Positions 1 to 11,096 of a DNA stretch of 64,000 nucleotides are shown here, in pieces; the first letter of the stretch is position 1; every line of letters begins with the position of its first letter. Source of the DNA: Phragmites australis (lineage: Eukaryota; Streptophyta; Magnoliopsida; Poales; Poaceae). The notes under the pieces were generated by a model. It was not told the origin of the DNA, did not search any database, and was given only the letters and a program-made list of their open reading frames with translations. The translations under genes were made by a program, and so were the position numbers. The DNA lies in assembly GCF_958298935.1 (NCBI RefSeq), contig NC_084922.1:14634501-14698500 (forward strand). The letters run 5' to 3'.

Positions 1-225
1 ATCCTCAATCCAACAGGGCTATCGAACGGGCCAACGACAACATTCTCTCCGGCTTAAACCACCGACTCGTCGGCCTAGCTCGAGGCATGTGGGTCAAGGA
101 ACTCTCTAAGGTTTTATGGTCCCTCCGCACCACTGTCACGCGAGCCACAGGATTCACCCCTTTCCGCCTCCTATATGGCGACGAAGCCATGACCCCCATC
201 AAGGTCAAGGGATGCTCGCTCTAGG
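1..225 (+). pseudogene. Gypsy integrase C-terminal fragment (element A)
   Basis: Reading plus from the first bases gives the end of a Ty3/Gypsy integrase: the segment around the third catalytic acid (QSNRAIERAND, with the Glu in IER), then WSLRTTV and TGFTPFRLLYGDEAM, which are hallmark motifs of plant Tat-type elements. The enzyme joins element cDNA to the chromosome. The start lies outside the window. The frame loses similarity after 'DEAMTP' near 210, so the C-terminal tail is decayed. Its plus orientation agrees with the LTR at about 5010-5468 and with an antisense gene between them, the arrangement also seen in elements B and C. Confidence 0.85.
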
Positions 226-582
226 TACAACTCCCACAAACTACTGGAGAAAGAGAACTATCCCTCAATCTCACCGAAGACTAAAAATCTCCGTGCCAAA
301 ATCATCTCACCCCTACGGTATCTTCCCTACTCACACCTAACGCTACGTTGTACCCCTCAGATCTCGCAACCCGCGGCCACTAACAAACCGCAAAATGCGA
401 AGGGGCTGGGATAGGGGGCACAGGCGAAACGTTGATACGATAACAAAGCATTGATGCGATAAATTATAAAAACACCAAAAAAAAAACAAAGCTAACACAA
501 CGCAAGTTTATTCATACACGATATACAAAGAGTTTGCATTCAGCTAACTGATGTACATCGAATCTATGCCTAGCAAACTTGC
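226..582 (+). other. Non-coding spacer after element A integrase
   Basis: Sequence between the integrase tail and the 3' end of the antisense gene. I see no open frame of interest and no tandem array like those at the same position in elements B and C. It has a short near-repeat (GTTGATACGATAA then ATTGATGCGATAA) near 432-462 and an A-rich tract at 470-488. Confidence 0.5.
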
Positions 583-3500
583 TTACTTGTTATGCCTCCT
601 CGAAACACTACGGGAGGACGAGGGCGCTCGACCGCCACGCCTCCTAGAAATACCACGGGACTTCGAGGATTGAATCCGGTAACTGCGCACAGAGGGTCGA
701 CGCGAATCCCCTCCACAGAGGGAACCACTGCCTAAAGCGGAGCCCCATCGACCTCGGGAAGACGAAGGATCTGCTGGGAAGGGATACGAGTCGAAGGGTG
801 AGAAATTCAGCTCATCCTCCTGCTCTTCCGGCGGGGACTCCGCAACCTGCACCTCCACCTTCACCTCGGCCAGCATAGGCTCAAGGATTTCCAAAAGCAC
901 CCTTCCATCAGAATCCCGGAGGAGGAAAAAGCGTTGAAAGAAGCGTGAACCGACAACCTCCCTGGCTATTCGAGCTGCACACCAGTCGTCCTTTGTAACA
1001 AAACATACATCCGGGGTAGAGACAAGGGGGTCCTCCGGCTCAACCTTGACCAAGACATCGGCGGCCACCTTTGAACCCACGCGCCCCTCGGAATCACAGA
1101 GCATAACAAAATGACCACGCCGTCGGACAGACGGAGTTGCCCCGAATGCTCTAGACACACTCGATCCCTCCTCGGAGGCATCATCCCAGATACGAGCAAG
1201 GCCCCCTCCGGCTTCGGGCTGCCGCACCTATACACACAGATCGGACTCCAGTTAGCCTCAAAGGCACGAACACTCCAGAATAACACAGGCGAACCACAAG
1301 AAGACAGACATGACTCCATTTAGATAAGAAAAAAGAACAAATACATAAAGCAGAAGGGGGTAGTCAACATACTAAGACTTTGACCCCCTTCGGAAAGAAA
1401 GAAAGCAAAAAACAGACAGCCTGCAACAGAGCTACACCTCTGGGGCATCCACACACGAAGACTGCTCCTGCGGGGCAACGGCGCAAAGCGAGAGGCCTCC
1501 AGAGGGCCGCGGTGCGCTTGCAGGCTCCGGACAAGGGCCGGACCTCCCGACGAAGAACCCGGACGAAGACCTCCCGAGGCACCTGGAGTCTCCTGACCTG
1601 CCATGTAGCGCAACGTCACGCCCCGGTTGTGCCTTGCCCACAAGTTATGACGGAAGTTCTCCAGAGCCGCATGAATCTCCACCGGAAGTGCTTTCGGGCC
1701 GAAAACCCTCGATCACGGAGTCCGACACCTGCTGCTCTAGTACTTCGAGAGGACCAACCCACGCTTGGTGCAGCAGGGTCAGCTGGAGCGCCGCGGCCAC
1801 GCGTGCGCTAGACCTCACGTATGTCTCCGCAACTCTAACCATGACCTTCGCGGCAGACCGAAGCCAGAAGAGCGGCATTGCTGACGCCTCCAAGTAGGAA
1901 GGTAGTAGAGGACATCTGGCCCCAAGGTCGCTCAGGACGTCGAAGGTGATCCGGGCAACCTCCGACGCAAGTGCAACTAACCGCTGGCACTCCGAACGCA
2001 GTGCTCCCTCCGATGCCTAAGCCTCCTTCAGCTCTCGCCGCACCTCGCCCACCACGGCCCAAAGGGTCTCAACATCACCTTCGACCGACACCCGGGCCGC
2101 ATTGGCCGCATCAGCAAACTCCCTTGCCTCCCGAAGGTCTTCGGCAGCCTTCCGCGGCTCAGCCTCCACGCGCTCCCGCTTCAAAGCCTCCTCCCGCCAG
2201 AGACCCTCCTCACGCTCACGGAGCACCATCTCCTCAGCCCTCGTCAAAATTACTTGCTACGAGGCACAACAAAAAAAGGAAAAGGACAAAATAATCTACT
2301 CAGAACCAGACACCGAACTCGGTAAGTCACGACTAAACCACTGACCTGCAGGGCCACCGTTACCAGACGTGCCTCCACTTCCTCCAAAGGACACTGGGCC
2401 AACGATCGCTCAACCTCTCCACTCCGGAGAATAGAGGAGGCCACGACGAAGGCCCTTGACGCCTCCGGGCACAGCGCGAAATCATCCAAAGTCAAAACCC
2501 CAAGGCGGGGCCCCCCTCGGCTGTCGCGGAGGGAGCCTCGGCGGAGGGCACAGTGCCCCCAGCACCGGCCGTCCGGGCCAAGTCACCAACCGGCTCGGGG
2601 CTCCGCGGAGACGAGGCCACATCCCCCAAGGCGGCCTTCGGGGACACCTCCGGAGGAGTCCCCGACCCCTGCCAGAGCTCCCCAGCCTCCGAGGAAGGAG
2701 TCGAAGACACATCCACCTCGGCGGTCGCTGCGAAATACCATGAAACACAAGGTCAAGATCCCGGTGCACGACCCAAACAAGACCCCCAAACCCTCTTATA
2801 GAAGGGCCCGTAACGTCATCGACGTCCGAACCGGCGAACCTAAAATCATATTCCACGGAAGCCACGCCTCCTCTCCGGCTCTGGCCATGGTCTGCAATGT
2901 CCGGAGAGGCCAGGCCCTTCCCCGGTCACCATCGCCGAGCTGACCCTCACCTCCGGACAGGTCGCCCGCGCTCCCGGCCCGCCTCTAACGCTTCCTACGG
3001 ACCAGCGGCACCTCGGACGACTCAGACGTCGAGCCAATATGCAAACCTCCGGAGACAGAAGGCTGCCAGGCCTGGAGCGGCTTCGCACGGATCGCGGGAG
3101 CGGCGCGCGCTCGTTTCCCGGTAGCCTTAGGCTCCAACGGATCCCGCCACGCCTGAGCCCCCACTCCGAGATAAAAGCAGACGCGGTTGTACCGCTCCCA
3201 ACTCCGTGTCAGAGCCACCAGCCGCTCTCGCTCCGCGTGAGTAGTTGGGCCCAGGATCACCTCGGCGATCCCTACCGTACGCTCCAGCGAAAGGCAGCTC
3301 TCTGAAAGAAAAAGGCAGCTCACATCTGCGAATCAAAAATCAGACAACAAAGAGGACTCACCAAAGCTGACCGGGGGGGGGAGGGGGTCGGAGTACACCT
3401 TCAGCAACTCTTCCGCACCTTGCTCGAAGGCGCAGTCTCAGCCCATCTGAAGGGGCTGAATGAGCAACATGGTGAACTCCTCCACGAGATCACGCATGCT

Positions 3501-4281
3501 CATCCTTTCAACCACCCTCCGGAGAAGGGCCAGCTACGAAGCAAACTAGTCGTCCGTGATCCCCGTCTCCGGCTCCGGGACATACGTGATATCTCAGTTT
3601 GTGGAGCGAAAGGGGGATGCGAGACCAATGTTGTAGTAAAACCATCAATGCAACCAGCCGGTATACCACCGACCGTTAATAGCCTTCGCCGGGAACAGAA
3701 CTGTGGCGGTATCTGGAAATTAACAATACCGAAGCTGAGAGGCCTCTTCGTCCCCTCGCCCTTGATCATCTTCGGCTGACAGCTGGCGAAGTGGAGGGCC
3801 ACGAAGAAGTCCGCCCTCCCTTCGCACCCCTCCGCCCGCATGGCCCACTCGAAGGTGGCCAGGCGGACGATGGCGTTGGCATGGAGCTGCGGAAGCTCCA
3901 CGTAGTAGTGGTGGAGCACCTCCTCGAGCAGGGCGTCGACGGAAAGCCCAGGCCCGCTTTGAAGAAAGCCTTGAACACCACGACTTCGTGGGCTAGAGGC
4001 TCCGGGACCTCCTCGTCCAACGAAGGCCGAACGACGGCTCTAGAGGGAATCTTCCCCTCCCTAACCATCCGATCAAGCTCCTCATCATCAATGGCAGACA
4101 CCCCCAGCACGGTGGTCTGCTGGGGATGACTTATGCTGGCGCGGCGGAGCTCCACCCCAGGCGGCGACCCCATCAACAACGGGGGAACCGACGCCACCGG
4201 AGGACCCCCCGTCGCGGCCGCACCGGCGGTTTCGCTTGCCGCCTGAGTTCCTGCTCCACCCAGGGCACTTGAGCTAGCCAT
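583..4281 (-). pseudogene. Antisense Transposase_28-like gene of element A
   Basis: A multi-exon gene on the strand opposite to the element's pol. The N-terminal part (start near 4281, or an upstream in-frame ATG at 4380) has an Ala/Gly/Pro-rich leader, then a region like Pfam Transposase_28 ('putative gypsy type transposon'): DDEELDRMVREGKIPSR, EVVVFKAFFKAGLGFP, LHHYYVELPQLHANAIV and ADFFVALHFASCQPK. One frameshift near 3920-3960 separates these pieces and another follows near 3700. After an intron (3361-3302) comes LERTVGIAEVILG... and WERYNRVCFYLGVGA. Further down are a Glu/Arg/Ala-rich coiled coil (about 2247-2017) and a C-terminal exon with an acidic tail and Arg/Ser-rich end (1227-583). 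The molecular role is not established for this family. Homologous genes lie at 13651-17060 (+) and 48190-51235 (-). Confidence 0.7.
3302..3361 (-). other. Putative intron in antisense gene (A)
   Basis: On the minus strand a GTGAGTCC donor and a CTTTCAG acceptor, 60 bp apart, join the Transposase_28-like front to the LERTVGIAEV segment. A second acceptor candidate (TTCGCAG) lies 24 bp earlier. The position corresponds to the introns at 14448-14516 in B and 50912-50984 in C. Confidence 0.55.
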
Positions 4282-4433
4282 ACGGATCACAGGAAGACGG
4301 CGAAAGGCGTTGGACGGCGGAGAAGAAAGAAGAGCAGCAATCGACAACCACACGCGTAAAGCAAGGACAACTGGAGGCAAAGGACAGACGAGAACATGAC
4401 GCGAGCGAAAAGGCCGCTCAGGGTAATCCCTCC

Positions 4434-4443
4434 CCTTATAAAG
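4434..4443 (-). promoter_or_regulatory. TATA box of antisense gene (A)
   Basis: TTTATAAGGG on the minus strand lies about 55 bases upstream of the first ATG (4380) and about 155 upstream of the ATG at 4281. The surrounding DNA is GC-rich, so the motif stands out. Confidence 0.5.
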
Positions 4444-4768
4444 GTAAGGGAGAGATTACCCCCCTAGAAAAACGAGCGTATGCCCTTCCTTCGCCTGCCA
4501 GGCCACGATCATGAGGAAGCGGAACCGACCCCTACGACCCCCCAACCACAAGACCCCACGCGTCCCATGTCCACCTGACAAGGCGTAATCGCGCCTTCCT
4601 CACAGGGCGCATTCAATGCCCCTTATCACCAGCGTCATCGAACGGATAGTTCAGATCAAGTGGATCGAATCTTCCCAGGCAAGCCAAGCGATATTAGTGA
4701 CCGTGAGCCATCAACAGCAAGCCAGGGACCGCCGAAGGCCCTGCTCCGAAAGAACTGCGGGCCCGAAG

Positions 4769-4854
4769 CCTCCATCTTCCAGAGCCATGAAACCTCCATC
4801 TTCCGGAGCCATGAAGCCTCCATCTCTCGAAGCCATGCCTCCCCCCCCCCCCCC
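4769..4854. repeat. Three 24 bp tandem units plus a C14 tract
   Basis: CCTCCATCTTCC..GAGCCATGAA is repeated three times with few changes (4769-4839), followed directly by 14 consecutive C (4841-4854). It lies between the antisense promoter and the 3' LTR of element A. Confidence 0.75.
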
Positions 4855-5009
4855 GGAGCCCCTGTCTCCAGGGCTCGGGCAAGCTTCCCAAAGGCTACAG
4901 GGTAAGCCATCGGGCCTCAAGAAAGATCTGCTAGAAGAGGAATGCCGGTCATCCTTTGCCTGCAAGGAAGTGATCAGCATTAAGTACCTAGGCTAGTGGG
5001 CGCCGTCCT

Positions 5010-5468
5010 GACACCCCAGTAAAATGGAGGTTATCCTAACACCCCTGACAGCGCGGCACCGGGCCGCAATTGACGACTGGCTCACCCCTCTGGGTACAAG
5101 CACCACAATAGTTACCATGTTAGATATTTTTCTTCTATGTAGGGTAAAAAGTAGTTATCTAGGATAAGACCATGTACTCAGCCAGATCCTGGATATTTTG
5201 CACATAACGGTAACTTGTATGCTAAGTTACGCACAACCCTATAAATAAAGGGCCATTGTCATCTAAGAAAGAGAGCACGCTCAACACAGCACGGAGAAGC
5301 ACAATCACAAAGTCTTCCTGTGATACTCCCCCTAGCCCGATCCATATTTTTACTATCACTACATTTGTGGTGTTCCTTCCTCTCAAACTTCGTCTCCAAG
5401 CTTGAGTCTCCTCCTTAAAAGAAACTCTCGCCGTACTTGCTGGGGCAAGACGATCTCTTGCTCCAACA
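5010..5468 (+). repeat. 3' LTR of element A (left edge approximate)
   Basis: A promoter-like block with TATA (CTATAAATA, 5239-5247), followed about 220 bases later by an LTR-type end (GCTCCAACA). The left edge is uncertain: TGACACCCCAG at 5010 and TGACAGCGCGG near 5046 are both possible. The block follows the antisense gene, as expected for a 3' LTR of this element type. No TSD can be tested because the 5' LTR is outside the window. Confidence 0.55.
5239..5247 (+). promoter_or_regulatory. LTR TATA box (element A)
   Basis: CTATAAATA within the 3' LTR, followed by a plausible transcription start region and a roughly 220-base R-U5 segment. Confidence 0.5.
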
Positions 5469-5497
5469 GTAACTGACCAGTTACTGCTAGGGTTTGG

Positions 5498-5569
5498 AAG
5501 CTTGACAGCAACTTGCCTTTCTAAAATATAAGCAAGCTTGACAGCAACTTGCCTTTCTAAAATATAAGC
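5498..5569. repeat. 36 bp perfect tandem duplication
   Basis: Two adjacent copies (5498-5533 and 5534-5569) of a 36 bp unit starting AAGCTTGACAGC and ending ATATAAGC, 30 bases after the LTR end of element A. Confidence 0.85.
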
Positions 5570-6261
5570 GCACAGAACTAATAATCCACAAAATGCAATC
5601 ATGTTTCCAGGATGAATGCTCAGAAACAACTAAATTTTATTAACAATGTGCAGAAAGATACATGTAGTAAACTCAGCCTGTCCCAACTATGGCATTACAG
5701 CTTACAATAACCCTAACAATTCTGACATTACCAGGTAGTTAGTACCAGTAGTTAGTACCACAAGCACTTGGAACCAGGTGCTGACAGCAGTAGGGCAGGG
5801 CTTTTTTTTTGGGTAACACCTATCAATATGGATTTTTTTAATTTTATTCTGTTAGGACAAAAAAATAGCATGGTAAGCAGATGAACCGAATCATCAAATA
5901 CATTTGTTGCATGACTTTAGCATGGTAAGCGAACCGTACTGATAGCAAGAGAATTTTGGCTCGTAGCCTCGTAAAATTCTAGAAGTGCATTAGTTACCCA
6001 GGTAGCAAGGTGCTTAAAAGTAAATATGCTTTTTCGGGAAAAGGCTGACAGTCTATTTATTTGCCTATGCAATAACATGCATGTGATGTTTCTCATTGAA
6101 AAAATAGTGTTACAACAACCCTTCCAAACCTAGAGTTGCCATAGCAGTAGCTAGTACACTCATTTACGCGTACTTGTCATGTGGGGCCAACGGTTTCCTA
6201 TTTGTTCCTTCAAAATAAATTAGATGCTACAAAGGTTAAGTTTGGTCGTTAGGGCTGGCCA

Positions 6262-6271
6262 TCTATATAAG
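6262..6271 (+). promoter_or_regulatory. TATA box upstream of small ORF
   Basis: TCTATATAAG, a strong plant TATA match, 20 bases before the ATG at 6282. The spacing is shorter than usual, so transcription would start at or just after that ATG. Confidence 0.4.
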
Positions 6272-6281
6272 GCACGGTCGC

Positions 6282-6482
6282 ATGGCATTATCATTTGTTA
6301 GGCAGTCAAGAATTAGCCAAGCTATCTCTCCTTTTCTCCCCCTCTTCTTCAGCTGTGTGCTCGGACTCTGTTGTGCTGCCACCACGGCGCCACCCAAGTC
6401 AAGCAGTCATGGCCCTAAACCTCCAATTCCACACAATTACCCTATTACATCTTTGGCACGTAGCATAGCTTGGTCCCTTTAA
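6282..6482 (+). CDS. Possible small secreted protein or gene remnant (66 codons)
   Basis: The frame has a basic start (FVRQSRISQ), a hydrophobic core (SPFLPLFFSCVLGLCC) and an Ala-rich cleavage-like site (AATTAPP), followed by a short Pro/Ser/His stretch. This is the look of a secretory signal peptide with a short mature part. The ATG sits only 20 bases from the TATA box and the frame ends soon after the signal, so it may be the broken front of a longer secreted protein. I do not recognise the family. Confidence 0.25.
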   Translation: MALSFVRQSRISQAISPFLPLFFSCVLGLCCAATTAPPKSSSHGPKPPIPHNYPITSLARSIAWSL

Positions 6483-8166
6483 TCTGAAATTTGCACGGTC
6501 TAGAATGGAAAGGAGGTATTCCGAAGCTAAAGAAATGGACAAATTGAAAGGGCAGGAGTGCAGGACTCTTGAGGAAACCAAGACTATGGTGCGCCTTTAT
6601 GTCAGATGAATCTTCCAAGAACGATTCTTAAGCAGAACAGGCATGCTTTATGTTACTTGCAAAAAAATAGCAGAAGAAAATGGTCAAAAATCGAAATGCA
6701 ATTTAAATGAGAATTCATATAAATGGAACCAAAACATTGAAACAAATGGAAATATCGGGAAAAAAGTATTAACAATACATTAATGTTGCTATGATAGTAC
6801 CCAACACAAGAAAAACATATCAAAACCAACTACATAATCAGATTAACACAATAAAATATTGGCTACATTGCTTAAACCCATAAGCAGTTGCCAAGCTACC
6901 AGTTTCCAAATAAGACCAACTTAGGTTAGATTTAAATTGCAGTAGGACAAGCTCAATCTCAGATATTTTTTGCTCAAAAATAAATAAATTATTAACGTTA
7001 TTTGTAGGGGTTCAGTTCGCAACTAGAATCAAATTTAGGTAAGGATTAGAACTGAATAGCGTAATCTGGTTCCTTATGTTCATTAAGGAAACAAGTTATG
7101 TTATTTAACTAGCGAGGAGATGGGATGTATCCCTTGTCCTAGCAAAGCCAAAATCCCTTACATAATAAACTGATTTCTTTATGAATGCCACCTAAAAATC
7201 CACACGTAAAAGCATATAAAGAGTTTGATAATTAATCTAAGAGTTATTATTTCTATCAAATTCACCTATATTATAAAGTAATAAAACATATAACCATAAA
7301 GGGAATTCTAAGGATTTGCTGTAAGAAAAAAAAGAAATATGCTTGATATCCTAAAAAAAACAACTTAGCCATCAATTTGATCAAAATAGGAATGTTTTCA
7401 CGCACTTCTACTATTCATGTGTATTTTATAATTGCTAGCTCGTGTGGGCGCACGGGTTGATGGACTAGTTGGGATCCATCACGTTAGGGACCAAAGTGAC
7501 ACAAAGCGTGCAGGTTAAAGGACCTAAAGTGCACTTTACCAATACGACTACAGACATACACATGCCAAATTAAACAAGAAATATGTTTTGAAATACCATG
7601 CATTTTTTACAACAGTTCCATCTGAAATTCAAAGATCCCACGAGAACATATGGAACACAAAAGAATCCTAGAGGCATCAGTCATATGCATAAGAAAAGCA
7701 TGTTCTTTACCAGACCAAACAATCATCTCGCATGATAAGGCAGAACAGTAATCGGACCCAATCATTTCCTCAACCATACCACCAAAATAGTTAAAATGTA
7801 TGGTTAAACAAGTGCATTTCCACTAAATTAGTCAGCTGCAGTTATTTAATCCCAGTAAGAATTGCATCTTGATCTAACCAATCGGAGAAACAATAGACAT
7901 TCGCATACAAGCCACAACTAGGAACAACATAGTTTGGAAATCAGGAACGGAAGAACTCAACAACCTCTAACATTTGATCCCCATCAAGAACTGTCCAAAG
8001 TCACTAGAATCTCAATCCACAAAGTTTACAAAGTAAGTATATTCTAATAAAAGATTCAATTTCAAAGAACTGCACATGGTAACGATGCCATCAATGCCAA
8101 TAGCTCAGATCTACGAGGAGTCAAGGGGATTGAAAGCTAAATCGGTGAGTATCAAAAGAAATGAAC

Positions 8167-8856
8167 TCAAGTACGGTCATCACCTCCGATCACCGCGCCC
8201 CAGAACATTTGTTGCCTCCCATCCTCCTCTTCCTCGTCGATTTCATCCCCGTACCCAAGCTCCACGTCGCCCCGGTACCCAGGCTCGCTCCCATACCCAG
8301 AATCGGCCGGGGCCGCCTCCGCTGCCGCGCTGACCCCACCAGCGCCCGCACCAGCCCCACCAACGGGCGCCAGGCCGAACTCCGTCGCCATCGGCACATC
8401 CCTCATCCGCACCTCCCCGACATCCGACGCCCACATCTCCCCGCTGGAGTCAGTGGCGCCGCCACCACCGGCGCCGCACGTAAAATGGAAGTCGGAGCAC
8501 GTGCCAGATCTCCGGCGGTCGCTGCTGCGGCCGGACACCGACCGCGAGCCCGCGCCGCGGCGCCGGCGCTTGCGGAGCCCGAGCCACTGGAAGGATCCGC
8601 CGCTGCCGCCCCCCGAGGGGGCAGGGGTCGGGGCCTCCGCGTCAGGGAGGTGGGCGGAGGCGGGAGCGGTGGAGCGGTTGGAGAGGCAGGGCTTCTTGTG
8701 AAAGGGATGCCAGGAGGCAACGGCCTCGGCGAGGAGGAGGTGCGGCGGGTGGTGACGGAGCGGCGGCGCGCGCTGGGTCATCGGCGCCAGTGGGGGAGAC
8801 GCATCGGGGTTAGGGTTTGGGTTGGGGAACGGACATGGCGGTGGCGTCGATCTCAT
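8167..8856 (-). CDS. Conserved-looking plant protein of unknown function (229 aa)
   Basis: A GC-rich uninterrupted frame in AT-rich surroundings, starting MRSTPPPCPF at 8856. Order of features: a Pro-rich leader with NPNPNPDASPPLAP, a His/Pro stretch, a Gly/Ser linker, a basic cluster (LRKRRRRGAGSRS) that could act in nuclear targeting, SDRRRSGTCSDFHF, EMWASDVGEVRMRDVPMATE, and an acidic end with GYGSEPGYRGDVELGYGDE then IDEEEEDG and a closing FWG. Low complexity alternating with well-defined motifs suggests a real cellular protein rather than a transposon product. An in-frame ATG 36 codons upstream (8964) is AT-rich and less likely. The stop at 8167 could be bypassed by splicing at GGAG/GTGATG a few codons earlier. 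The opposite strand also has a long frame, but it is a shadow. Confidence 0.6.
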   Translation of the reverse strand: MRSTPPPCPFPNPNPNPDASPPLAPMTQRAPPLRHHPPHLLLAEAVASWHPFHKKPCLSNRSTAPASAHLPDAEAPTPAPSGGGSGGSFQWLGLRKRRRRGAGSRSVSGRSSDRRRSGTCSDFHFTCGAGGGGATDSSGEMWASDVGEVRMRDVPMATEFGLAPVGGAGAGAGGVSAAAEAAPADSGYGSEPGYRGDVELGYGDEIDEEEEDGRQQMFWGAVIGGDDRT

Positions 8857-8964
8857 TATTCGTCCCCGAGGGGAGAGGAAAGCTTGGATGCTTGATCTTT
8901 TCTTAACAAAAATATCGGTGGTAAAAAAAATGCAAAAAAAGCTGAAAAGGGCAAAATTGGACAT

Positions 8965-11096
8965 TTGGTAGACAGTGTACGAAAATTGTTAATTTCATTG
9001 ATTATTCAAGGTGGCACTCTCAAAGTCACAAATATACCTTTCAACCTGTTTGCCGAGCTTAATCTCGCTTAACAAAGACATGTACTCGTTGATTGATCTT
9101 TTAAAGAGTATAATACTCCAAGGTCCTTAATTCTGTCATGTGGTATCATTCAGATCCATATACCCTTAAAATACATATTTGAGTCACTAAAGTTGCTAAG
9201 TGTACCACTCGAAGACCGAATCTTACTAATTAGCATGATTAGGCACCTAGATTAGCATGTTCAAGTGGGCACGTAAGCAGACACATGTTGATTAGAGGGC
9301 TTCTACCTTGAGTGGCACGCTTAGTATTTAGAGATCTAGATCTTCGTTTTAAAAGTTTATGGACCTAGATAATACGGCATAATAAGTTTAAGGATCATAA
9401 GTGTATTTTACTCTTATCTAAAAGTTTTAGATCATTGAGTAATTAATAAAAATTGTAAACAAAACTATCAATAGCATTTTTATGATAGTACCTTAGATGT
9501 CGAATGAGATGAGCTGCAAATTCATGCATATGTTTCAAGAAAACATATCTTGCTGATCTTATCTCAAATTTACTTGGAACAGATCAATAGAAAATAGAGG
9601 AATGGAGAAAAAATACAGAAATGAAATAGGAGTGTAGTGATAAAATAGAGGGTTAAATAAAATAGAAGCTCCGCTTCCACCTCACCGTACTCCACCCGCG
9701 GTCTCTGCTCCAACCTCCTTGCCCCGCCCTCTAACACCCCCTGCACAGCCTCCGCCCCCTGACGCTCCACCACCTGCCTCCAACTCTGCCAGGCTTGACA
9801 AATCCGCATCGTGCGGGGCTCCATCGACACCTGACACCACAGTCCATCTCACCCTCGTCCACGCGCACCTGGGCTGCCTCCTCTCCGCACAGATCCCATC
9901 TACGGAGGCAGTAGGCGGTGCGACGATAGAGCAGGTGGCGACGGCCACCTCAAGGACAAGCTCCACACCTTCACGCGCCTCGCCGCGGAGCACCCCGCCA
10001 ACACCAGGCGCGCTAGCGTCGTGCCTTCGGCCAACGTGTCGGTGACACCATCCCTTCACCCACCGTGTCGACACTACCCGCCAAATCCCTCAGATATGTG
10101 CATAGTGGTCCTCGTCGTCCCCCTAGTGCTTCGCTTGCATCATGGTCGCGCGTCCTTTCAACGTAATCTTGTCAGATCTAGCATCGACACTGACACGGGC
10201 TCCAAGAGGAGATCAGCTCCACAATAGAGGTCTGACGGCTAGCATGGAGAGCGCAAGAGTGGAGGAGGAGATGAGGCTGGTTGATTTGGGAGAAAATAAG
10301 AGCATGAAGAGTATTTTGGGCACTTTTGATAGCCACATCATCAAAACAGTAATGGTGACAAATGGAATGAGCCGGTGTTGGTATGAACCAAACATATTTG
10401 CCAACCAATGTCATGAGCCTAATAATTGAAAAAACAATGGCAAATATCGAAATCGTATTTTATGGTATAAACCTAAATTTTCCAAATACAATTGATCTCA
10501 CACACCTCCTATCACACATCATATCAACATCTAATGGTTCGCATGTGTTACTTTTATATGTAGTTTAAAATTACACTATACTTATACTAAAATTACACAT
10601 TCACAACAATGTAATTTTATGCTAAGCAATATGTCAATTTAGGTGAATGAGAGTTAAAAAAATTCAGGCGACTGAAAAATGTAGAAAAGGGACAGGAAGA
10701 AGTGTTTGTAATGCAATAATTCATAACAAAATATGAGAATGATATAAAGACATTAGTGCTTAATGATATATTAGTTAACATCATTTTATTTCTGTTTCAC
10801 CGTTGCACGTGGGACCCTTCCATGAACTGGAACTCAACTCACCCATGGTTCACCGTACATCAAATCCTAGAGTTTGTTTGCTTAGATTAATACTCAGCAC
10901 TATTTAAATTATTTTTTTTTTGCTTTTGATCTGCAACTGACATGTAGGCCAAATTCTAAAAAAGTTGAAGAAATAAAGGAAAACACAGGGGATTTTCTTA
11001 ATTTGCTCCATCCCTATCATTCCCATCCAGTGCTGCCCACTGCCCAGTTCCTACCAACACAAGCACGTCGCTCCCCTTCCTATCCCTTTCCATCAT
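8965..11096. other. Spacer with a GC-rich island, no clear gene
   Basis: Between the candidate gene and element B. 8965-9660 and 10430-11096 are AT-rich with no long frame. 9660-10290 is GC-rich and open in short frames on both strands, Pro/Ala-rich on plus and Gly-rich on minus. It may be a gene relic, but I recognise no motif and cannot choose a strand. Confidence 0.4.

Larger units (their letters stand above)
5469..8166. other. AT-rich non-element region
   Basis: About 2.7 kb with no recognisable retroelement coding sequence. It begins with an imperfect inverted repeat (GTAACTG ACC AGTTAC at 5469-5483) and a 36 bp tandem duplication. It holds a small ORF at 6282 with a TATA box just upstream. 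From about 6600 to 8160 it is AT-rich with no long frame. On the minus strand the 7550-8160 part reads like 3' untranslated or intron sequence of the gene ending at 8167, but I cannot place splice sites with confidence. Confidence 0.5.

Noticed and set aside
2456..2865. Overlapping GC-rich frames on both strands (95 and 127 codons)
   Set aside because: GC-rich DNA with few stops. The antisense gene runs through here on minus and I see no motif that supports a separate gene.
8161..8895. 244-codon plus-strand frame over the candidate gene
   Set aside because: Low-complexity shadow of the minus-strand gene. The minus frame has the coherent motifs and acidic tail.
9682..10074. Pro/Ala-rich (plus) and Gly-rich (minus) frames in a GC island
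   Set aside because: Neither strand gives recognisable motifs or a convincing start, so it is reported only as an island.
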